Shown here in pieces: positions 54,906-64,000 of a stretch of 64,000 nt of DNA. This DNA comes from Pantoea rwandensis (lineage in GTDB: Bacteria; Pseudomonadota; Gammaproteobacteria; Enterobacterales; Enterobacteriaceae): contig NZ_CP009454.1 of NCBI RefSeq assembly GCF_000759475.1, forward strand, positions 124,001-188,000, read 5' to 3'. Under the pieces are notes generated by a model, which had not been told where the DNA came from, made no database searches, and saw only the letters and a list, made by a program, of their open reading frames with translations. The position numbers and the translations under genes were made by a program. How positions within the stretch are numbered: the stretch's first letter is position 1; the number at the start of each line of letters is the position of its first letter.

Positions 54906-55901
54906 TCAGATGCTGCCACCTTCAGCAATTTCAAACCCGACATCCAGCGGCTCGATCACGCTGCGATCACCACCGATACGCGCCAGCAGCATCGCGGCTG
55001 ATTCACGTCCCATGCGCTCACGCGGCGTAAGCACTGTGGCCAGACGCGGCGTGACCACTTGCGTAATGTCGTGGCCGTGAAATCCGGCAATCGCCATCTG
55101 TGCGGGGACATGTAAGCCCTGACGCTGACACTCAAACATCGCGCCGACCGCCAGGTCATCGTTGGTACAAAACAGGCTGTCGGTTTCGGGATAGCGTTTC
55201 TGCGCCTCACGCAGCAGCTGCGCGCCGGCACTGAAGGAGGAAGCATCTTCCATCATCACACTGTGCGGGGTGAGCCCGGCTTCACGCATCGCCTTTTCGT
55301 AGCCCTGCTGTTTTTGCAGGGTACGCTCATCAAGACGCGCGCCAAGGTAAACGGTGTGGCGGTGGCCTTTTTTCAGAATAGCATGCGTCATCTGGCGCGC
55401 CGCTTCGACGTTATCGAAGCCCACCGCCATATCGAGGCACGGCGTCACCGAATCCATCATCTCAATCACCGGAATACCGGCCACTTCCAGCATGCGCAGC
55501 GTGCCGGGCGTGTGGGTGCGTTCGGTGAGAATGACGCCATCGATGTTCCAGCCGAGCAGCGATCGCAGCTGTAGCTCTTCTTTGTCCGCGTTATAGCCAA
55601 AGTGCGCCACCAACGTTTGATAACCGGCCTCATCCGTCACGGTTTCAATGCCGCGTAACACATCGGCGAATACCTGGTTGGTGAGCGAGGGCAACAGTAC
55701 GCCGATGGCGCGACTGGTCGCATTAGAGAGCATATCGGGGGCACGATTGGGGATATAACCGAGTTCATCCAGTGCGACGGCGATCTTATCGCGCAGCGCC
55801 GCAGAGACCTGATCGGGGTTTCGCAGGTAGCGACTGACGGTCATTTTTGTGATGCCGACGCGATCGGCAACGTCCTGTAGTACCGGCCTTTTCTTCTTCA
55901 T
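54906..55901 (-). CDS. gntR: Gluconate operon repressor GntR (LacI family)
   Basis: 331 residues. LacI-type helix-turn-helix at the N-terminus (LQDVADRVGITKMTVSRYLRNPDQVS near 8-33) and a periplasmic-binding-like effector domain (IGVLLPSLTNQVFADVLRGIE near 66). Represses the gnt genes until gluconate is present. First gene of the gntRKU block, with the operator between it and gntK. Confidence 0.96.
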   Translation of the reverse strand: MKKKRPVLQDVADRVGITKMTVSRYLRNPDQVSAALRDKIAVALDELGYIPNRAPDMLSNATSRAIGVLLPSLTNQVFADVLRGIETVTDEAGYQTLVAHFGYNADKEELQLRSLLGWNIDGVILTERTHTPGTLRMLEVAGIPVIEMMDSVTPCLDMAVGFDNVEAARQMTHAILKKGHRHTVYLGARLDERTLQKQQGYEKAMREAGLTPHSVMMEDASSFSAGAQLLREAQKRYPETDSLFCTNDDLAVGAMFECQRQGLHVPAQMAIAGFHGHDITQVVTPRLATVLTPRERMGRESAAMLLARIGGDRSVIEPLDVGFEIAEGGSI

Positions 55902-56033
55902 CGTATGCGCCTGAGGTCAGAGATACGATGAGTCTATCATTTTTTTGTCAATTTCAGGCTTTGCGGAAAACCATGAATACCCGCTCTGATTTTGTGCACA
56001 TCGATACGCACCCAACGAAAAGTCGGCAAAAAA

Positions 56034-56063
56034 TGCAAGGTCGCCATAGAGGGCAACCTTGCA
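56034..56063 (-). terminator. Terminator after yhhW
   Basis: TGCAAGGT (56034-56041) with ACCTTGCA (56056-56063), stem extended inwards by GCC/GGC; on the minus strand followed by TTTTTTG. Shares ATGGCGACCT with two other hairpins. Confidence 0.85.
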
Positions 56064-56081
56064 CGATTTATTGACAGGCTG

Positions 56082-56777
56082 TTACACCGGCGGCAGATCA
56101 AACAGCAGAATCTCTGCATCGCTGTCAGCGTTGATGGTCAGCGCGCTTTCATCCCAGATCGCCAGCGCATCACTGGTACCGACCTGTTCGCCATTCACGC
56201 TCACCAGACCTTTTACCACCTGAATCCACACACGACGACCCGCTTCGACAGTCACCGCGTCGGCTTCGCCCTTAGCAAACACCCAGCGCGACAGGGTCAT
56301 GTCCTGGAACACTTTCAGCGATCCTTCACGCTCATCCGGTGACAGGACAAACTGGCGACCTTTCACATCCCCGAAACGGCGCTGCGCATAGCGTGGCTCA
56401 ATGCCTTTGCGCTCTGGAATGATCCAGATCTGATACAGATGCAGCGGATCTTTATCACTGGCGTTGTACTCTGAATGGCGCACGCCAGTACCGGCGCTCA
56501 TGATCTGGAACTCACCTGCTGGGATCTGCTCTTTGTTCCCCATGCTGTCCTGATGTTCCACGGTGCCAGACAACACATAGGTCAGGATTTCCATGTCTTT
56601 ATGCGGATGGGTACCAAAACCCTGGCCGCCATCAATTACGTCTTCATTGATAACGCGTAAGGCCGAGAAGCCCATAAAGTTGGCATCGTAATAATCGGCG
56701 AAAGAAAAGGTGTGCCAGCTATCGAGCCAACCGTGATTGGCGTGACCGCGTTCTTCTGCTTTGCGTACGTAGATCAT
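56082..56777 (-). CDS. yhhW: Pirin-family quercetinase YhhW
   Basis: 231 residues from the ATG at 56777 (GAGGAG upstream), the E. coli length. Bicupin with a single metal site in the N-terminal cupin: HPHKDMEI near 57-64 and the RHSEYN motif near 101-106 supply His, His, His and Glu. E. coli YhhW cleaves quercetin with oxygen; its natural role is unclear. Located next to ryhB and gntR as in E. coli. Confidence 0.95.
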   Translation of the reverse strand: MIYVRKAEERGHANHGWLDSWHTFSFADYYDANFMGFSALRVINEDVIDGGQGFGTHPHKDMEILTYVLSGTVEHQDSMGNKEQIPAGEFQIMSAGTGVRHSEYNASDKDPLHLYQIWIIPERKGIEPRYAQRRFGDVKGRQFVLSPDEREGSLKVFQDMTLSRWVFAKGEADAVTVEAGRRVWIQVVKGLVSVNGEQVGTSDALAIWDESALTINADSDAEILLFDLPPV

Positions 56778-56918
56778 GTTCAATTCTCCTCAATGTTTTT
56801 TACAGTGTGTGCCTGAGGGAGATTGATTGATAGCTGAAAAACTTCACGCCTCTGTTCAAAAATGCTGAATGTTTTAAGGAGGATTGCACAGGAGAGATGA
56901 AGGAGGTAAATCGCAGGC

Positions 56919-57013
56919 AAAAAAAAAGCCAGCACCCGAGCTGGCTAAGAAACACTGGAAGCAATGTGAGCAATGTCGTGCTTACCCGGTAGTCAGGAGA
57001 CGTTTCCGAGCCC
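56919..57013 (-). ncRNA. ryhB: Iron-responsive small RNA RyhB
   Basis: On the minus strand the stretch AAGCACGACATTGCTCACAT followed by TGCTTCCAGT is the RyhB core that pairs with target mRNAs, and the terminator stem AGCCAGC..GCTGGCT with nine T closes it. A Fur box overlaps the promoter. RyhB is made when iron is scarce and, with Hfq, represses mRNAs for iron-using proteins. The 5' part differs from E. coli, as is common between genera. It lies next to yhhY as in E. coli. The 5' end (about 57013) is estimated from the -10. Confidence 0.95.
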
Positions 57014-57017
57014 GCAT

Positions 57018-57036
57018 GACAATAATAATCATTATC
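57018..57036. promoter_or_regulatory. Fur box of ryhB
   Basis: GACAATAATAATCATTATC matches the 19-bp Fur consensus GATAATGATAATCATTATC at 17 positions, overlapping the predicted ryhB promoter. Confidence 0.9.
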
Positions 57037-57141
57037 ATTCGCGTCTGTAAACCCTTTTTGCGAATTATTTTCCATTGACGACCCGCGAGAATTCCTTGAT
57101 GTTAAAGAGGATTTTATTCACTTTGCACAAGGAGTCGCTTT

Positions 57142-57633
57142 ATGAGTCAGATCGTCATTCGCCACGTAATCCCTGAAGATGCTGCGGCACTAACACGTCT
57201 CTATAGCCAATCAGAGACGCAGGCGAACACGTTACAGCTACCACATCAATCGCCAAAGCTATGGCAGGAACGCCTTAGCAATCCGCGTCCGGGTGTGCAT
57301 ATGCTAGTGGCAATGATTGACGATCAACTGGCTGGGCAAATCACGCTAGAAGTGCAATCTGTCGCACGACGTCGCCACGCCGCTACCTTTGGCATGGGCG
57401 TCGATCCCGCCTTTCACCGTCGCGGCGTAGGCTCGGCGCTCATGGCCGCGATGATTGATCTGTGCGACAACTGGCTACAGGTGACGCGTATTGAGCTGAC
57501 GGTGTTTGCCGATAATCATAAAGCGATTGGGCTGTATCAGAAGTTTGGCTTTGAGATTGAAGGCACCGCGAAGCGTTTTGCGATGCGCGACGGTGAGATG
57601 ATTGATACGCACTACATGGCGCGACTGAAATAA
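57142..57633 (+). CDS. yhhY: GNAT N-acetyltransferase YhhY (AaaT)
   Basis: 163 residues (E. coli 162). Single GNAT domain with the acetyl-CoA pyrophosphate loop HRRGVGSALM near 93-102 and the strand IELTVFADNHKAIGLYQKFGFEIEG near 116-140. The E. coli protein acetylates certain aromatic and other amino acids. AAGGAG lies upstream of the ATG at 57142. A terminator separates it from convergent ggt. Confidence 0.95.
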   Translation: MSQIVIRHVIPEDAAALTRLYSQSETQANTLQLPHQSPKLWQERLSNPRPGVHMLVAMIDDQLAGQITLEVQSVARRRHAATFGMGVDPAFHRRGVGSALMAAMIDLCDNWLQVTRIELTVFADNHKAIGLYQKFGFEIEGTAKRFAMRDGEMIDTHYMARLK

Positions 57634-57667
57634 CCGCTAATCAGTAGAAGCGCCCTCAAGCATACTA

Positions 57668-57709
57668 AAGCGCCACGACGGACAATAAGACTCGTCGCGG
57701 CGCCTTTTT
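57668..57709. terminator. Terminator between yhhY and ggt
   Basis: GCGCC-A-CGACG pairs with CGTCG-C-GGCGC over a 15-nt loop, followed by five T; serves the convergent genes. Confidence 0.8.
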
Positions 57710-57717
57710 ATTCGAAC

Positions 57718-59469
57718 TTAATACCCAGCACTCAAATCATCCACCGAACGCGGATCCGAAGCGCCATAACGCATGCCATCCGGCCCAATCATAATGCTCT
57801 GCGTGCTGCCCATTGCGGGCATTACTTTCACATGCTGACCTTTGGCTTCCAGCAAACGCAGCGTATCCGGGCTAAAGCCTTTCTCCACACGCAGCTGATC
57901 CGGTAACCACTGATGGTGGAAACGCGGCGCATTGGTCGCTTCCGCTACGTTCATACCAAAATCGATGCTGTTCACCACCATTTGCAGCACAGTGGTGATA
58001 ATACGGCTGCCACCTGGGCTGCCCGTCACCAACCAGGTTTTGCCGTCTTTGGCGATGATAGTCGGTGACATCGATGACAATGGACGTTTAGCCGGTTGCA
58101 CGGCATTCGCCTCACCGCCCACTAAACCATACACGTTTGGTGTGCCCGGCTTAGCGGAGAAGTCATCCATTTCGTTGTTCATCAGGATACCGCTCTGTCC
58201 AGCCACAATACCGCTACCGAAATAGGTGTTCAGCGTGTAGGTCACGGCGACCGCATTACCGTCTTTATCCACCACCGAGAAGTGCGTAGTCTGGTTGCTT
58301 TCGTACGGCTCAAGCTTACCCGGTTTGATTTCGCTGGAAGGACGCGCTTTGTTGACGTCAATCTGCTGCGCCAGGGTTTTGGCGTAGGCTTTGCTGGTCA
58401 ATGCTTGCTGCGGCACTTTGACGAAATCCGGATCGCCAAGGTATTCCGAACGATCGGCATAAGCGTACTTCTCAGCTTCCGCCATCACCTGCATTGCATC
58501 GGCGCTACCAAAGCCCCACTTCGCCAGATCGAAGTTCTCCAGGATGTTGAGGATCTGCACGATGTGAATCCCACCTGAAGACGGTGGCGGCATTGAGAAC
58601 ACTTCATAGCCGCGATAGGTGCCGCTGACCGGTTTGCGCTCTACCGCACGATAGGCGGCCAAATCCGGTTTGCCAATCAATCCGCCATGCTGTGCCATTT
58701 CTCCGGCGATCTCATCGGCAATCTTGCCTTTGTAGAAGGCATCCGGCCCTTGTTGAGCAATCAGTTGCAGGCTGTGCGCGAGGTTTTTCTGCACCAGACG
58801 CTCACCTTTTTGATACGGCTTGCCGTCTGCCTTGTAGAAAATCGCCCGGCTGTTGTCGTGATTGATCAACGTCTCTTTGCCGTAGGTCGCCAAATCGTCC
58901 GCCAGCGCATCGTTAACGATGATGCCCTCACGCGCCAGTTTAATCGCTGGAGCCAGCAGTTTACTCAGCGGCAGCGTACCGTATTTTTGTGCCGCCAGCG
59001 CAAAACCAGCAACTGTACCCGGCGTGCCCGAGGCTAAATGGGACGTGAGCGACAGTTTAGGGTCAGCATTGCCCTGCTTATCGAGGAACATATCGCGTGA
59101 GGCACGCGCCGGCGCCATTTCACGAAAATCGATCGCCGTGGTGCGTCCCGATGCGGTTCGCAGCATCATAAAGCCACCACCGCCGAGATTACCGGCTTGT
59201 GGATGCGTGACGGCTAATGCGAAGCCCACGGCAACGGCCGCATCCACGGCATTACCGCCCTGCTTCAGAATATCGACGCCAACCTGGGTGGCCATCGCAT
59301 CCACCGACGCCACCATACCGTGCTGCGCCTTCACCGGATGAAAGGTGTCACTGTCCACGCCGTATGACACCGGTGGCGCGCTGGCGGGCGCGGCAAACGT
59401 CCCCTGTACCACGGTAAAACTCATTAATAATGCCCAGCCAACCTGGCGCACGCTGCCCTTTAGTCTCAT
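57718..59469 (-). CDS. ggt: Gamma-glutamyltranspeptidase, periplasmic
   Basis: 583 residues from the ATG at 59469 (upstream in-frame sequence lacks a start site signal). The signal peptide ends near FAA (about residue 27). The precursor cleaves itself before the nucleophile Thr in NQTTHFSVVD (second Thr, near residue 393), giving large and small subunits. Other conserved parts: GGGGFMM near 96, DFREMAP near 113, and the lid/active-site region NNEMDDFS and GSPGGSRI. It breaks down periplasmic glutathione. Followed upstream by yhhA as in E. coli. Confidence 0.97.
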   Translation of the reverse strand: MRLKGSVRQVGWALLMSFTVVQGTFAAPASAPPVSYGVDSDTFHPVKAQHGMVASVDAMATQVGVDILKQGGNAVDAAVAVGFALAVTHPQAGNLGGGGFMMLRTASGRTTAIDFREMAPARASRDMFLDKQGNADPKLSLTSHLASGTPGTVAGFALAAQKYGTLPLSKLLAPAIKLAREGIIVNDALADDLATYGKETLINHDNSRAIFYKADGKPYQKGERLVQKNLAHSLQLIAQQGPDAFYKGKIADEIAGEMAQHGGLIGKPDLAAYRAVERKPVSGTYRGYEVFSMPPPSSGGIHIVQILNILENFDLAKWGFGSADAMQVMAEAEKYAYADRSEYLGDPDFVKVPQQALTSKAYAKTLAQQIDVNKARPSSEIKPGKLEPYESNQTTHFSVVDKDGNAVAVTYTLNTYFGSGIVAGQSGILMNNEMDDFSAKPGTPNVYGLVGGEANAVQPAKRPLSSMSPTIIAKDGKTWLVTGSPGGSRIITTVLQMVVNSIDFGMNVAEATNAPRFHHQWLPDQLRVEKGFSPDTLRLLEAKGQHVKVMPAMGSTQSIMIGPDGMRYGASDPRSVDDLSAGY

Positions 59470-59671
59470 TTGCGATCTTCCTTTGCGGTTATTTACATTT
59501 GTTATTTTTTGATGCAAGTGTTTGCAAACACGATAAAAAGCGTAGCAGTAAGCCAAATTCGGCGCACTCCTGGTTCAGGACTTTGTGACATCGCATAAAC
59601 TTATGACAGCAGCCCTTGTTGCCATACTGATGGCAACAGCACACAGCAGGCTGCATTAATGGAGGAAGACC

Positions 59672-59950
59672 ATGAAAAAATGGCTAATCGTTATCGCTGC
59701 GTTGCTACCCTTAAGCAGCATGGCAAATATGCTGAACAGCACAAATGACCCGAATAAGCCTGGCTACAACCCGAGCCAGCAGCGCATGCAAACGCAAATG
59801 CAGGTCCAGCAGCAACAGCAGCAGCAGAAACTGCGTCAGGATCAGCAGCAACAGAATCAGGAATTACAGCGGAAAATGCAGGAGCGAAGGGATAGCGCCC
59901 AGCAGCGCGTGATTCAGCAACAGCCGGGCCAGCAGCAAAACCAGAATTAA
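59672..59950 (+). CDS. yhhA: Small secreted glutamine-rich protein YhhA (DUF2756)
   Basis: 92 residues. Signal peptide [18 protein letters not shown] then [21 protein letters not shown], the DUF2756 start, and a long glutamine/arginine-rich helical tail (about 40-92) with Q runs. Shorter than E. coli YhhA, from which the Q-rich part differs in length. Function unknown; probably periplasmic. Its stop overlaps the end of ugpQ on the opposite strand. Confidence 0.9.
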   Translation: MKKWLIVIAALLPLSSMANMLNSTNDPNKPGYNPSQQRMQTQMQVQQQQQQQKLRQDQQQQNQELQRKMQERRDSAQQRVIQQQPGQQQNQN

Positions 59951-60690
59951 CGGAAGTCGGGACCGATAATGTCGATGCGGTCAGTACAGATGGCATCGAC
60001 GCCCCAATTCAGCAGCTCGCGCGCCCGCGCGGGCTGATTGACTGTGTACACCAGAATGTGCAATCCGGCGGCTTTCAGCTGCGCGGTGCGCTCGGCATCC
60101 AGCAATTTATGATTGAGATGGATAGAAACGCAGCCCAGTGCACTCGTCAGCGCCTGCCAGTCCTCGTGCCACTCATCCAGCAATAATCCGCGTGGCAATT
60201 CAGGCGCCGCCTGCATCGCTGCTTCCAAAGCTTCATAAGAGAAGGAAGAGAGCAGCGGCGCCGTTTGCCCCTGCCACAGTTCGCGCGCGGCCAACGCCAC
60301 ATCGCGTCCGGTCTCCACCTCTTTGCCGGTGGTCGGTTTGATCTCAATGTTCGCCATCATCTGATGCTGGCGACAGCGATCGGCCACGTCACGCAGCAGC
60401 GCCAGCGGCTCGCCTTCATACTCACGGCTGTACCAACCGCCCGCATCCAGCTGCGATAGCTTACTCCATGAGAGATCGCCCGCCACACCCCAGCCGTTGC
60501 TGGTGCGATCCAGCGTATCGTCATGCAACAGGAACACCTGTTTATCATCCGACAGCTTGGCATCAAACTCGATCATGGTATGACCGTACTGCGCGCCAAC
60601 ATCAATCGCCGCCAGGGTATTTTCCGGTGCCAGCTTACCGCCGCCGCGATGGGCGACGATCGGTGGGTATGGCCAATTTTCTACACTCAT
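59947..60690 (-). CDS. ugpQ: Glycerophosphodiester phosphodiesterase UgpQ, cytoplasmic
   Basis: 247 residues from the ATG at 60690 overlapping the ugpC stop (ATGA). TIM-barrel GDPD with the catalytic start [16 protein letters not shown] near 13-28, EFDAKLS near 43 and [11 protein letters not shown] near 56-66. It hydrolyses imported glycerophosphodiesters to sn-glycerol-3-phosphate and an alcohol, completing the Ugp pathway. No signal peptide, unlike GlpQ. Confidence 0.97.
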   Translation of the reverse strand: MSVENWPYPPIVAHRGGGKLAPENTLAAIDVGAQYGHTMIEFDAKLSDDKQVFLLHDDTLDRTSNGWGVAGDLSWSKLSQLDAGGWYSREYEGEPLALLRDVADRCRQHQMMANIEIKPTTGKEVETGRDVALAARELWQGQTAPLLSSFSYEALEAAMQAAPELPRGLLLDEWHEDWQALTSALGCVSIHLNHKLLDAERTAQLKAAGLHILVYTVNQPARARELLNWGVDAICTDRIDIIGPDFR

Positions 60691-61760
60691 TCCAGACGCT
60701 TTCCATGGGTTGAATCGAAGAAGTGTAACGCATCTGGCGGCAGTTGCAGCCATAAGGTGCTGCCTGATTGCGGACGCTCGCTGTGCGGCAAACGCACCAC
60801 CAGACGGGTATTGCCGATGCGGCCGTGCGCGAGGTTATCCGCACCCAGCATCTCCAGCGTATCCACCACTAAAGGAATGCCACCCGCGGCTTGCGAGCTG
60901 AGCACCAGATGCTCAGGGCGAATACCCAACGTAAGGGGACGATTCGCCCACTTCGCTTTGCTTTCACCCAATGGCAGGCTATTAAGCGCATCGAGCGTAA
61001 AGCGCGTGCCGTCGCTGTTGATTTGGCCTGGTAGCAGGTTCATTGCGGGCGCACCGATAAACGATGCCACAAACTGGCTCGCCGGACGCTCATACACTTC
61101 CACCGGCGTGCCGACTTGCTCGACCACCCCTTTGTTCATCACCATCACACGCTGGGCCAGCGTCATCGCTTCCACCTGATCGTGTGTCACATACAGACTG
61201 GTGGTTTTCAGGCGGCGGTGCAGTTGTTGCAGTTCAAGACGCATCTGCACACGCAGACGCGCATCGAGGTTCGATAATGGCTCATCAAACAGGAATACCG
61301 CCGGTTCACGTACAATCGCACGGCCCATCGCCACACGCTGACGTTGACCGCCCGACAGCTCACGTGGACGACGAGCCAGCAGGTGATCCAGTTCCAGGCT
61401 GCGCGCGGCTTCCATTACGCGTTGATCGATCTGCTCTTTGCCCATACCGCGAATTTTCAGGCCATAAGCCATGTTTTCGCCCACAGTCATGTGCGGGTAA
61501 AGCGCATAGTTCTGGAACACCATGGCGATGCCACGATCTTTCGGTTCCATGTTAGTGACACGCTTATCGTCGATATAGATATCGCCAGAAGTCACGCGCT
61601 CAAGGCCCGCTACCATGCGCAGCAGTGTCGATTTACCACAGCCCGAAGGGCCGACCATCACCATAAACTCGCCATCGTTGATGGTGATATTCAGCGGCTG
61701 AATGATCTGATTTTTGCCGTCATACGATTTGGTGACGGTCTGAAGGGTTACGCCTGCCAT
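60687..61760 (-). CDS. ugpC: sn-Glycerol-3-phosphate ABC transporter ATPase UgpC
   Basis: 357 residues (E. coli 356). Walker [10 protein letters not shown] near 37-45, signature [16 protein letters not shown] near 135, Walker [12 protein letters not shown] near 156, switch THDQVEAM near 190, and a C-terminal regulatory domain (about 240-357; LGIRPEHL near 281). Drives uptake through UgpA/UgpE and interacts with PhoU in E. coli. Directly after ugpE (stop TAA adjoins the ATG). Confidence 0.97.
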   Translation of the reverse strand: MAGVTLQTVTKSYDGKNQIIQPLNITINDGEFMVMVGPSGCGKSTLLRMVAGLERVTSGDIYIDDKRVTNMEPKDRGIAMVFQNYALYPHMTVGENMAYGLKIRGMGKEQIDQRVMEAARSLELDHLLARRPRELSGGQRQRVAMGRAIVREPAVFLFDEPLSNLDARLRVQMRLELQQLHRRLKTTSLYVTHDQVEAMTLAQRVMVMNKGVVEQVGTPVEVYERPASQFVASFIGAPAMNLLPGQINSDGTRFTLDALNSLPLGESKAKWANRPLTLGIRPEHLVLSSQAAGGIPLVVDTLEMLGADNLAHGRIGNTRLVVRLPHSERPQSGSTLWLQLPPDALHFFDSTHGKRLE

Positions 61761-62606
61761 TTATTTATCACTCTCCACCAGGCCACGCACAAAGGCACGT
61801 TGCATCACGAGGACCACCACCACCGGTGGGATCAGGGTTAATAACATTGCCGCCATCACTTCGTTCCACTGCGTTGGCCCACCGCTGGTGTTGATCATAC
61901 TTTTCACCCCGGCAACCGCCGTGCTCAGGCTCGGATCGTTAATGATCAACAGCGGCCATAAATACTGGTTCCAGCCGTAGATAAAGGTGATCACGAACAG
62001 TGCGGCAAGGTTGGTCTTTGACAGCGGTAAGACGATATCCCAGAAGAAGCGCATCGGGCTGGCACCATCAATACGCGCCGCTTCAATCAGCTCATCCGGC
62101 AGTGACATAAAGAACTGGCGGAACAGGAACGTTGCGGTTGCCGAAGCCATCAGCGGCAGGGTTAAGCCACTGTAGCTGTCGAGCATATTCAGGTTTGAAA
62201 TCACTTCCACCGTGGGGAAGATACGCACTTCCACCGGCAACATCAGCGTGATGAAGATCAGCCAGAAGAACAGCGAGCGCAACGGAAAACGGAACCACAC
62301 CAGTGCGAAAGCTGAGAGCATCGACACCGCGATTTTGCCCACCGTAATGCCCAGCGCCATGATCAGGCTGTTGAGCATCATCATGCCAAAGGCTGGACCG
62401 CTGCCATTGACGCCCTGCGTCCAGATGCGTGAAATGTTGTCCCACAGATGCGTGCCGGGCACTAAGGTCATTGGCACCTGATACACCGCTTCGTTATCCA
62501 ACGTCGCGGCGACTATCGCCACGTACAGCGGGAACAGAATGGTCAGCACACCGAGCACCAGCAGGGTATGGCTGAAGATATCCAGCCCGCGTCGATTCTC
62601 AATCAT
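61761..62606 (-). CDS. ugpE: sn-Glycerol-3-phosphate ABC transporter permease UgpE
   Basis: 281 residues, six membrane helices, with the EAA loop [30 protein letters not shown] near 180-209. Inner-membrane channel partner of UgpA. Its ATG overlaps the ugpA stop (ATGA). Confidence 0.97.
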   Translation of the reverse strand: MIENRRGLDIFSHTLLVLGVLTILFPLYVAIVAATLDNEAVYQVPMTLVPGTHLWDNISRIWTQGVNGSGPAFGMMMLNSLIMALGITVGKIAVSMLSAFALVWFRFPLRSLFFWLIFITLMLPVEVRIFPTVEVISNLNMLDSYSGLTLPLMASATATFLFRQFFMSLPDELIEAARIDGASPMRFFWDIVLPLSKTNLAALFVITFIYGWNQYLWPLLIINDPSLSTAVAGVKSMINTSGGPTQWNEVMAAMLLTLIPPVVVVLVMQRAFVRGLVESDK

Positions 62607-63490
62607 TGGTATTGCACCTTACGCTCGACAAAGCGGAATTGCAGGATCGTCAGTCCAATCACCAGCAGCATCAGCACCACCGACTGCGCGGCAGAGGATG
62701 AGAGATCCAGACCGGTAAAGCCTTCGCGATAAATTTTGTAGATCAGCGTGGTAGTGGCCTGCACCGGGCCACCGCCGGTCGCGGCATCGATCACCGGGAA
62801 AGTATCGAAGAAGGCATACACCAGATTGACCACCAACAGGAAGAAACTCACCGGGGTGATCAGCGGCAGTGACAGATTGAAGAAGCGGCGCACCGGTCCA
62901 GCCCCGTCAATCGCCGCCGCTTCCACCAGCGATTTGGGGATCGATTGCAGCGCGGCGAAGAAGAACAGGAAGTTGTAACTCATCTGCTGCCAGATGGACG
63001 CCAGCACAATCAGGAACATCGCCTGACCGCTGTTTTGTGCGTAGTTCCAGTTGTAACCGATCTGGTTCAGCAGATGGCTAAACAGGCCGAGGCCGGGATT
63101 GAACAGGAACATCCACAGTACCGCGGCAACCACGGGCGCAACGGCATAAGGCAGCAGCAGCAAGGTTTGATACAGTTTTTTTAGCCGTATGACGTAATCG
63201 GCCAGCGCCGCCAGCAGTAGCGAAAAGGTCATGCCACACACGGTGACCAGTGCGCTGAACTCAATGGTGGTCCAGAACGAAGCGAGGTAATACTCATCGC
63301 TGAACAGACGTTTAAAGTTCTCCAATCCGACAAAGGTGCTGGAAATACCAAAAGGATCGATGCTTTGCAGCGAATACCACAGCGCTTCACCGGCAGGCCA
63401 TAAAAAGAAAATGGCGGTGATCACCAGTTGCGGTGCCACCAGCAAATAGGGCAAAAATCGGGAGCGAAATACGGGGCGTGATGAGGACAT
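62603..63490 (-). CDS. ugpA: sn-Glycerol-3-phosphate ABC transporter permease UgpA
   Basis: 295 residues, six membrane helices (first at about 14-32), with the EAA loop [29 protein letters not shown] near 182-210. Forms the inner-membrane channel with UgpE. Located 61 bp after ugpB. Confidence 0.97.
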   Translation of the reverse strand: MSSSRPVFRSRFLPYLLVAPQLVITAIFFLWPAGEALWYSLQSIDPFGISSTFVGLENFKRLFSDEYYLASFWTTIEFSALVTVCGMTFSLLLAALADYVIRLKKLYQTLLLLPYAVAPVVAAVLWMFLFNPGLGLFSHLLNQIGYNWNYAQNSGQAMFLIVLASIWQQMSYNFLFFFAALQSIPKSLVEAAAIDGAGPVRRFFNLSLPLITPVSFFLLVVNLVYAFFDTFPVIDAATGGGPVQATTTLIYKIYREGFTGLDLSSSAAQSVVLMLLVIGLTILQFRFVERKVQYQ

Positions 63491-63551
63491 AGCAGACTCG
63501 CCAAAAGAGAAATCGGGGCTGACGCCATGCGCCAGCCCCGAGACAACGGAA

Positions 63552-64000
63552 TTACTTCACTTGCTGTTCAAAACGACGCAGCAGTTCGTTTCCGCGCTTC
63601 ACAGCGTTATCCAGTGCAGCCTGTGGAGCCTGTTTGCCCGTCCACACGCCTTCCAGCTCTTCGTCCACGATGGTACGAATCTGTGGCATGTTGCCCAGAC
63701 GCATGCCTTTGGTGAATGGCAGAGGATCTTTGTTCAGCATCTGACGCGTGGCAATGTCTGCGCCTGGGTTCTTGTCATAGAAGCCCTGCTGCTTGGTCAG
63801 CTCATACGCCGCGGTGGTGATGGGCAGGTAACCGGTCTTCTGGTGCCATTCCGCTGCGATTTCTGGCTGTGCCAGGAACTTCATGAACTCCGCCACGCCT
63901 TTGTAGGTGTCAGCATCTTTGCCTTTCATCACCCACAGACTTGCGCCGCCAATGATGGCGTTCTGCGGTGCGTTAGGCACCGTTGAGTCGTATGGCATCA
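63552..64000 (-). CDS. ugpB: sn-Glycerol-3-phosphate-binding protein UgpB (N-terminus outside window)
   Basis: C-terminal part only, about 149 codons; the frame continues past the window end, and the first Met seen (63998) is internal. The visible stretch matches UgpB of E. coli ([27 protein letters not shown], then [13 protein letters not shown] and [18 protein letters not shown] in outline). Periplasmic receptor for G3P and glycerophosphodiesters. First gene of ugpBAECQ; PHO boxes expected upstream are not in the window. Confidence 0.96.
   Translation of the reverse strand, partial: MPYDSTVPNAPQNAIIGGASLWVMKGKDADTYKGVAEFMKFLAQPEIAAEWHQKTGYLPITTAAYELTKQQGFYDKNPGADIATRQMLNKDPLPFTKGMRLGNMPQIRTIVDEELEGVWTGKQAPQAALDNAVKRGNELLRRFEQQVK

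Noticed and set aside
56800-57075. 91-codon ORF on the minus strand between yhhW and yhhY
   Set aside because: It overlies the Fur box and ryhB sequence; composition and context fit the small RNA and no protein family is recognisable.
1-64000. CRISPR arrays, tRNA or rRNA genes, prophage
   Set aside because: No regularly spaced repeats, no cloverleaf tRNA or rRNA sequence and no phage structural genes were recognised on reading.

Overview
The window reads as chromosome of an enterobacterium outside the E. coli/Salmonella group, most likely Erwiniaceae (Pantoea/Erwinia-like). Most proteins can be recognised as close relatives of E. coli proteins, the base composition is moderately GC-rich, and gene order follows the E. 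coli 92-min region (yjcE-ghxP ... soxR/soxS-yjcB ... ssb/uvrA ... yjbR ... tyrB ... dnaB/qor ... pspG-dusA ... zur-yjbJ-dinF-lexA-dgkA/plsB-ubiA-ubiC ... psiE). It then joins the E. coli 77-min block (gntU-gntK-gntR-yhhW-ryhB-yhhY-ggt-yhhA-ugpQCEAB). The genus is an inference from the whole picture; no marker such as 16S is present.

Layout. 1-1291: edge of a CidA/LrgA holin-like gene with a divergent LysR regulator. 1654-7561: transport, stress and redox core (yjcE, ghxP, a glutathione transferase, soxR/soxS, yjcB). 7617-11657: accessory patch with a TupA-like ATP-grasp ligase coupled to a polysaccharide flippase, a truncated IS3-type ORF, and about 0.9 kb of AT-rich non-coding DNA. 11658-17546: EamA exporter, AraC regulator, isochorismatase-like hydrolase, and a translationally coupled pair of a RecQ-like helicase fused to a phosphoribosyltransferase and a DprA-like protein, inserted just downstream of ssb. 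17661-30160: DNA repair and replication core with an alcohol dehydrogenase and an AsnC-YitT pair placed where E. coli has alr. 30253-35443: catabolic cluster (MHS-type transporter, 3-hydroxyisobutyrate-dehydrogenase-like oxidoreductase, split transketolase, divergent LysR). 35563-45291: TraF-like outer-membrane protein, zur, yjbJ, SOS and phospholipid/ubiquinone genes, psiE. 45362-52717: a PhnR-like regulator, a PhnSTUV-type ABC importer with a cytoplasmic nucleotide-pyrophosphatase-like phosphodiesterase, then the phosphate transporter yjbB. 52886-64000: gluconate operon, ryhB, ggt and the ugp operon (ugpB cut by the window end).

How parts work together. The most promising undescribed unit is the predicted phosphorus-scavenging module at 45341-52717. 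Its divergent promoter carries three 7-mers at exact 11-bp spacing matching PHO boxes, a second PHO-like box placed 10 bp before a -10 hexamer, and a CTAG-centred palindrome suited to the PhnR-like repressor. Pho-activated uptake of an intact organophosphate, its hydrolysis in the cytoplasm, and Na/Pi handling by YjbB would be a coherent pathway. It sits beside psiE, where E. coli carries maltose genes. The second candidate is the RecQ-PRTase/DprA-like pair, whose domain mix suggests DNA-uptake or anti-phage function. Classical control sites were read directly: SoxR operator, LexA boxes, two CRP sites, a PurR box, a sigma-54 promoter, a GntR operator and a Fur box.
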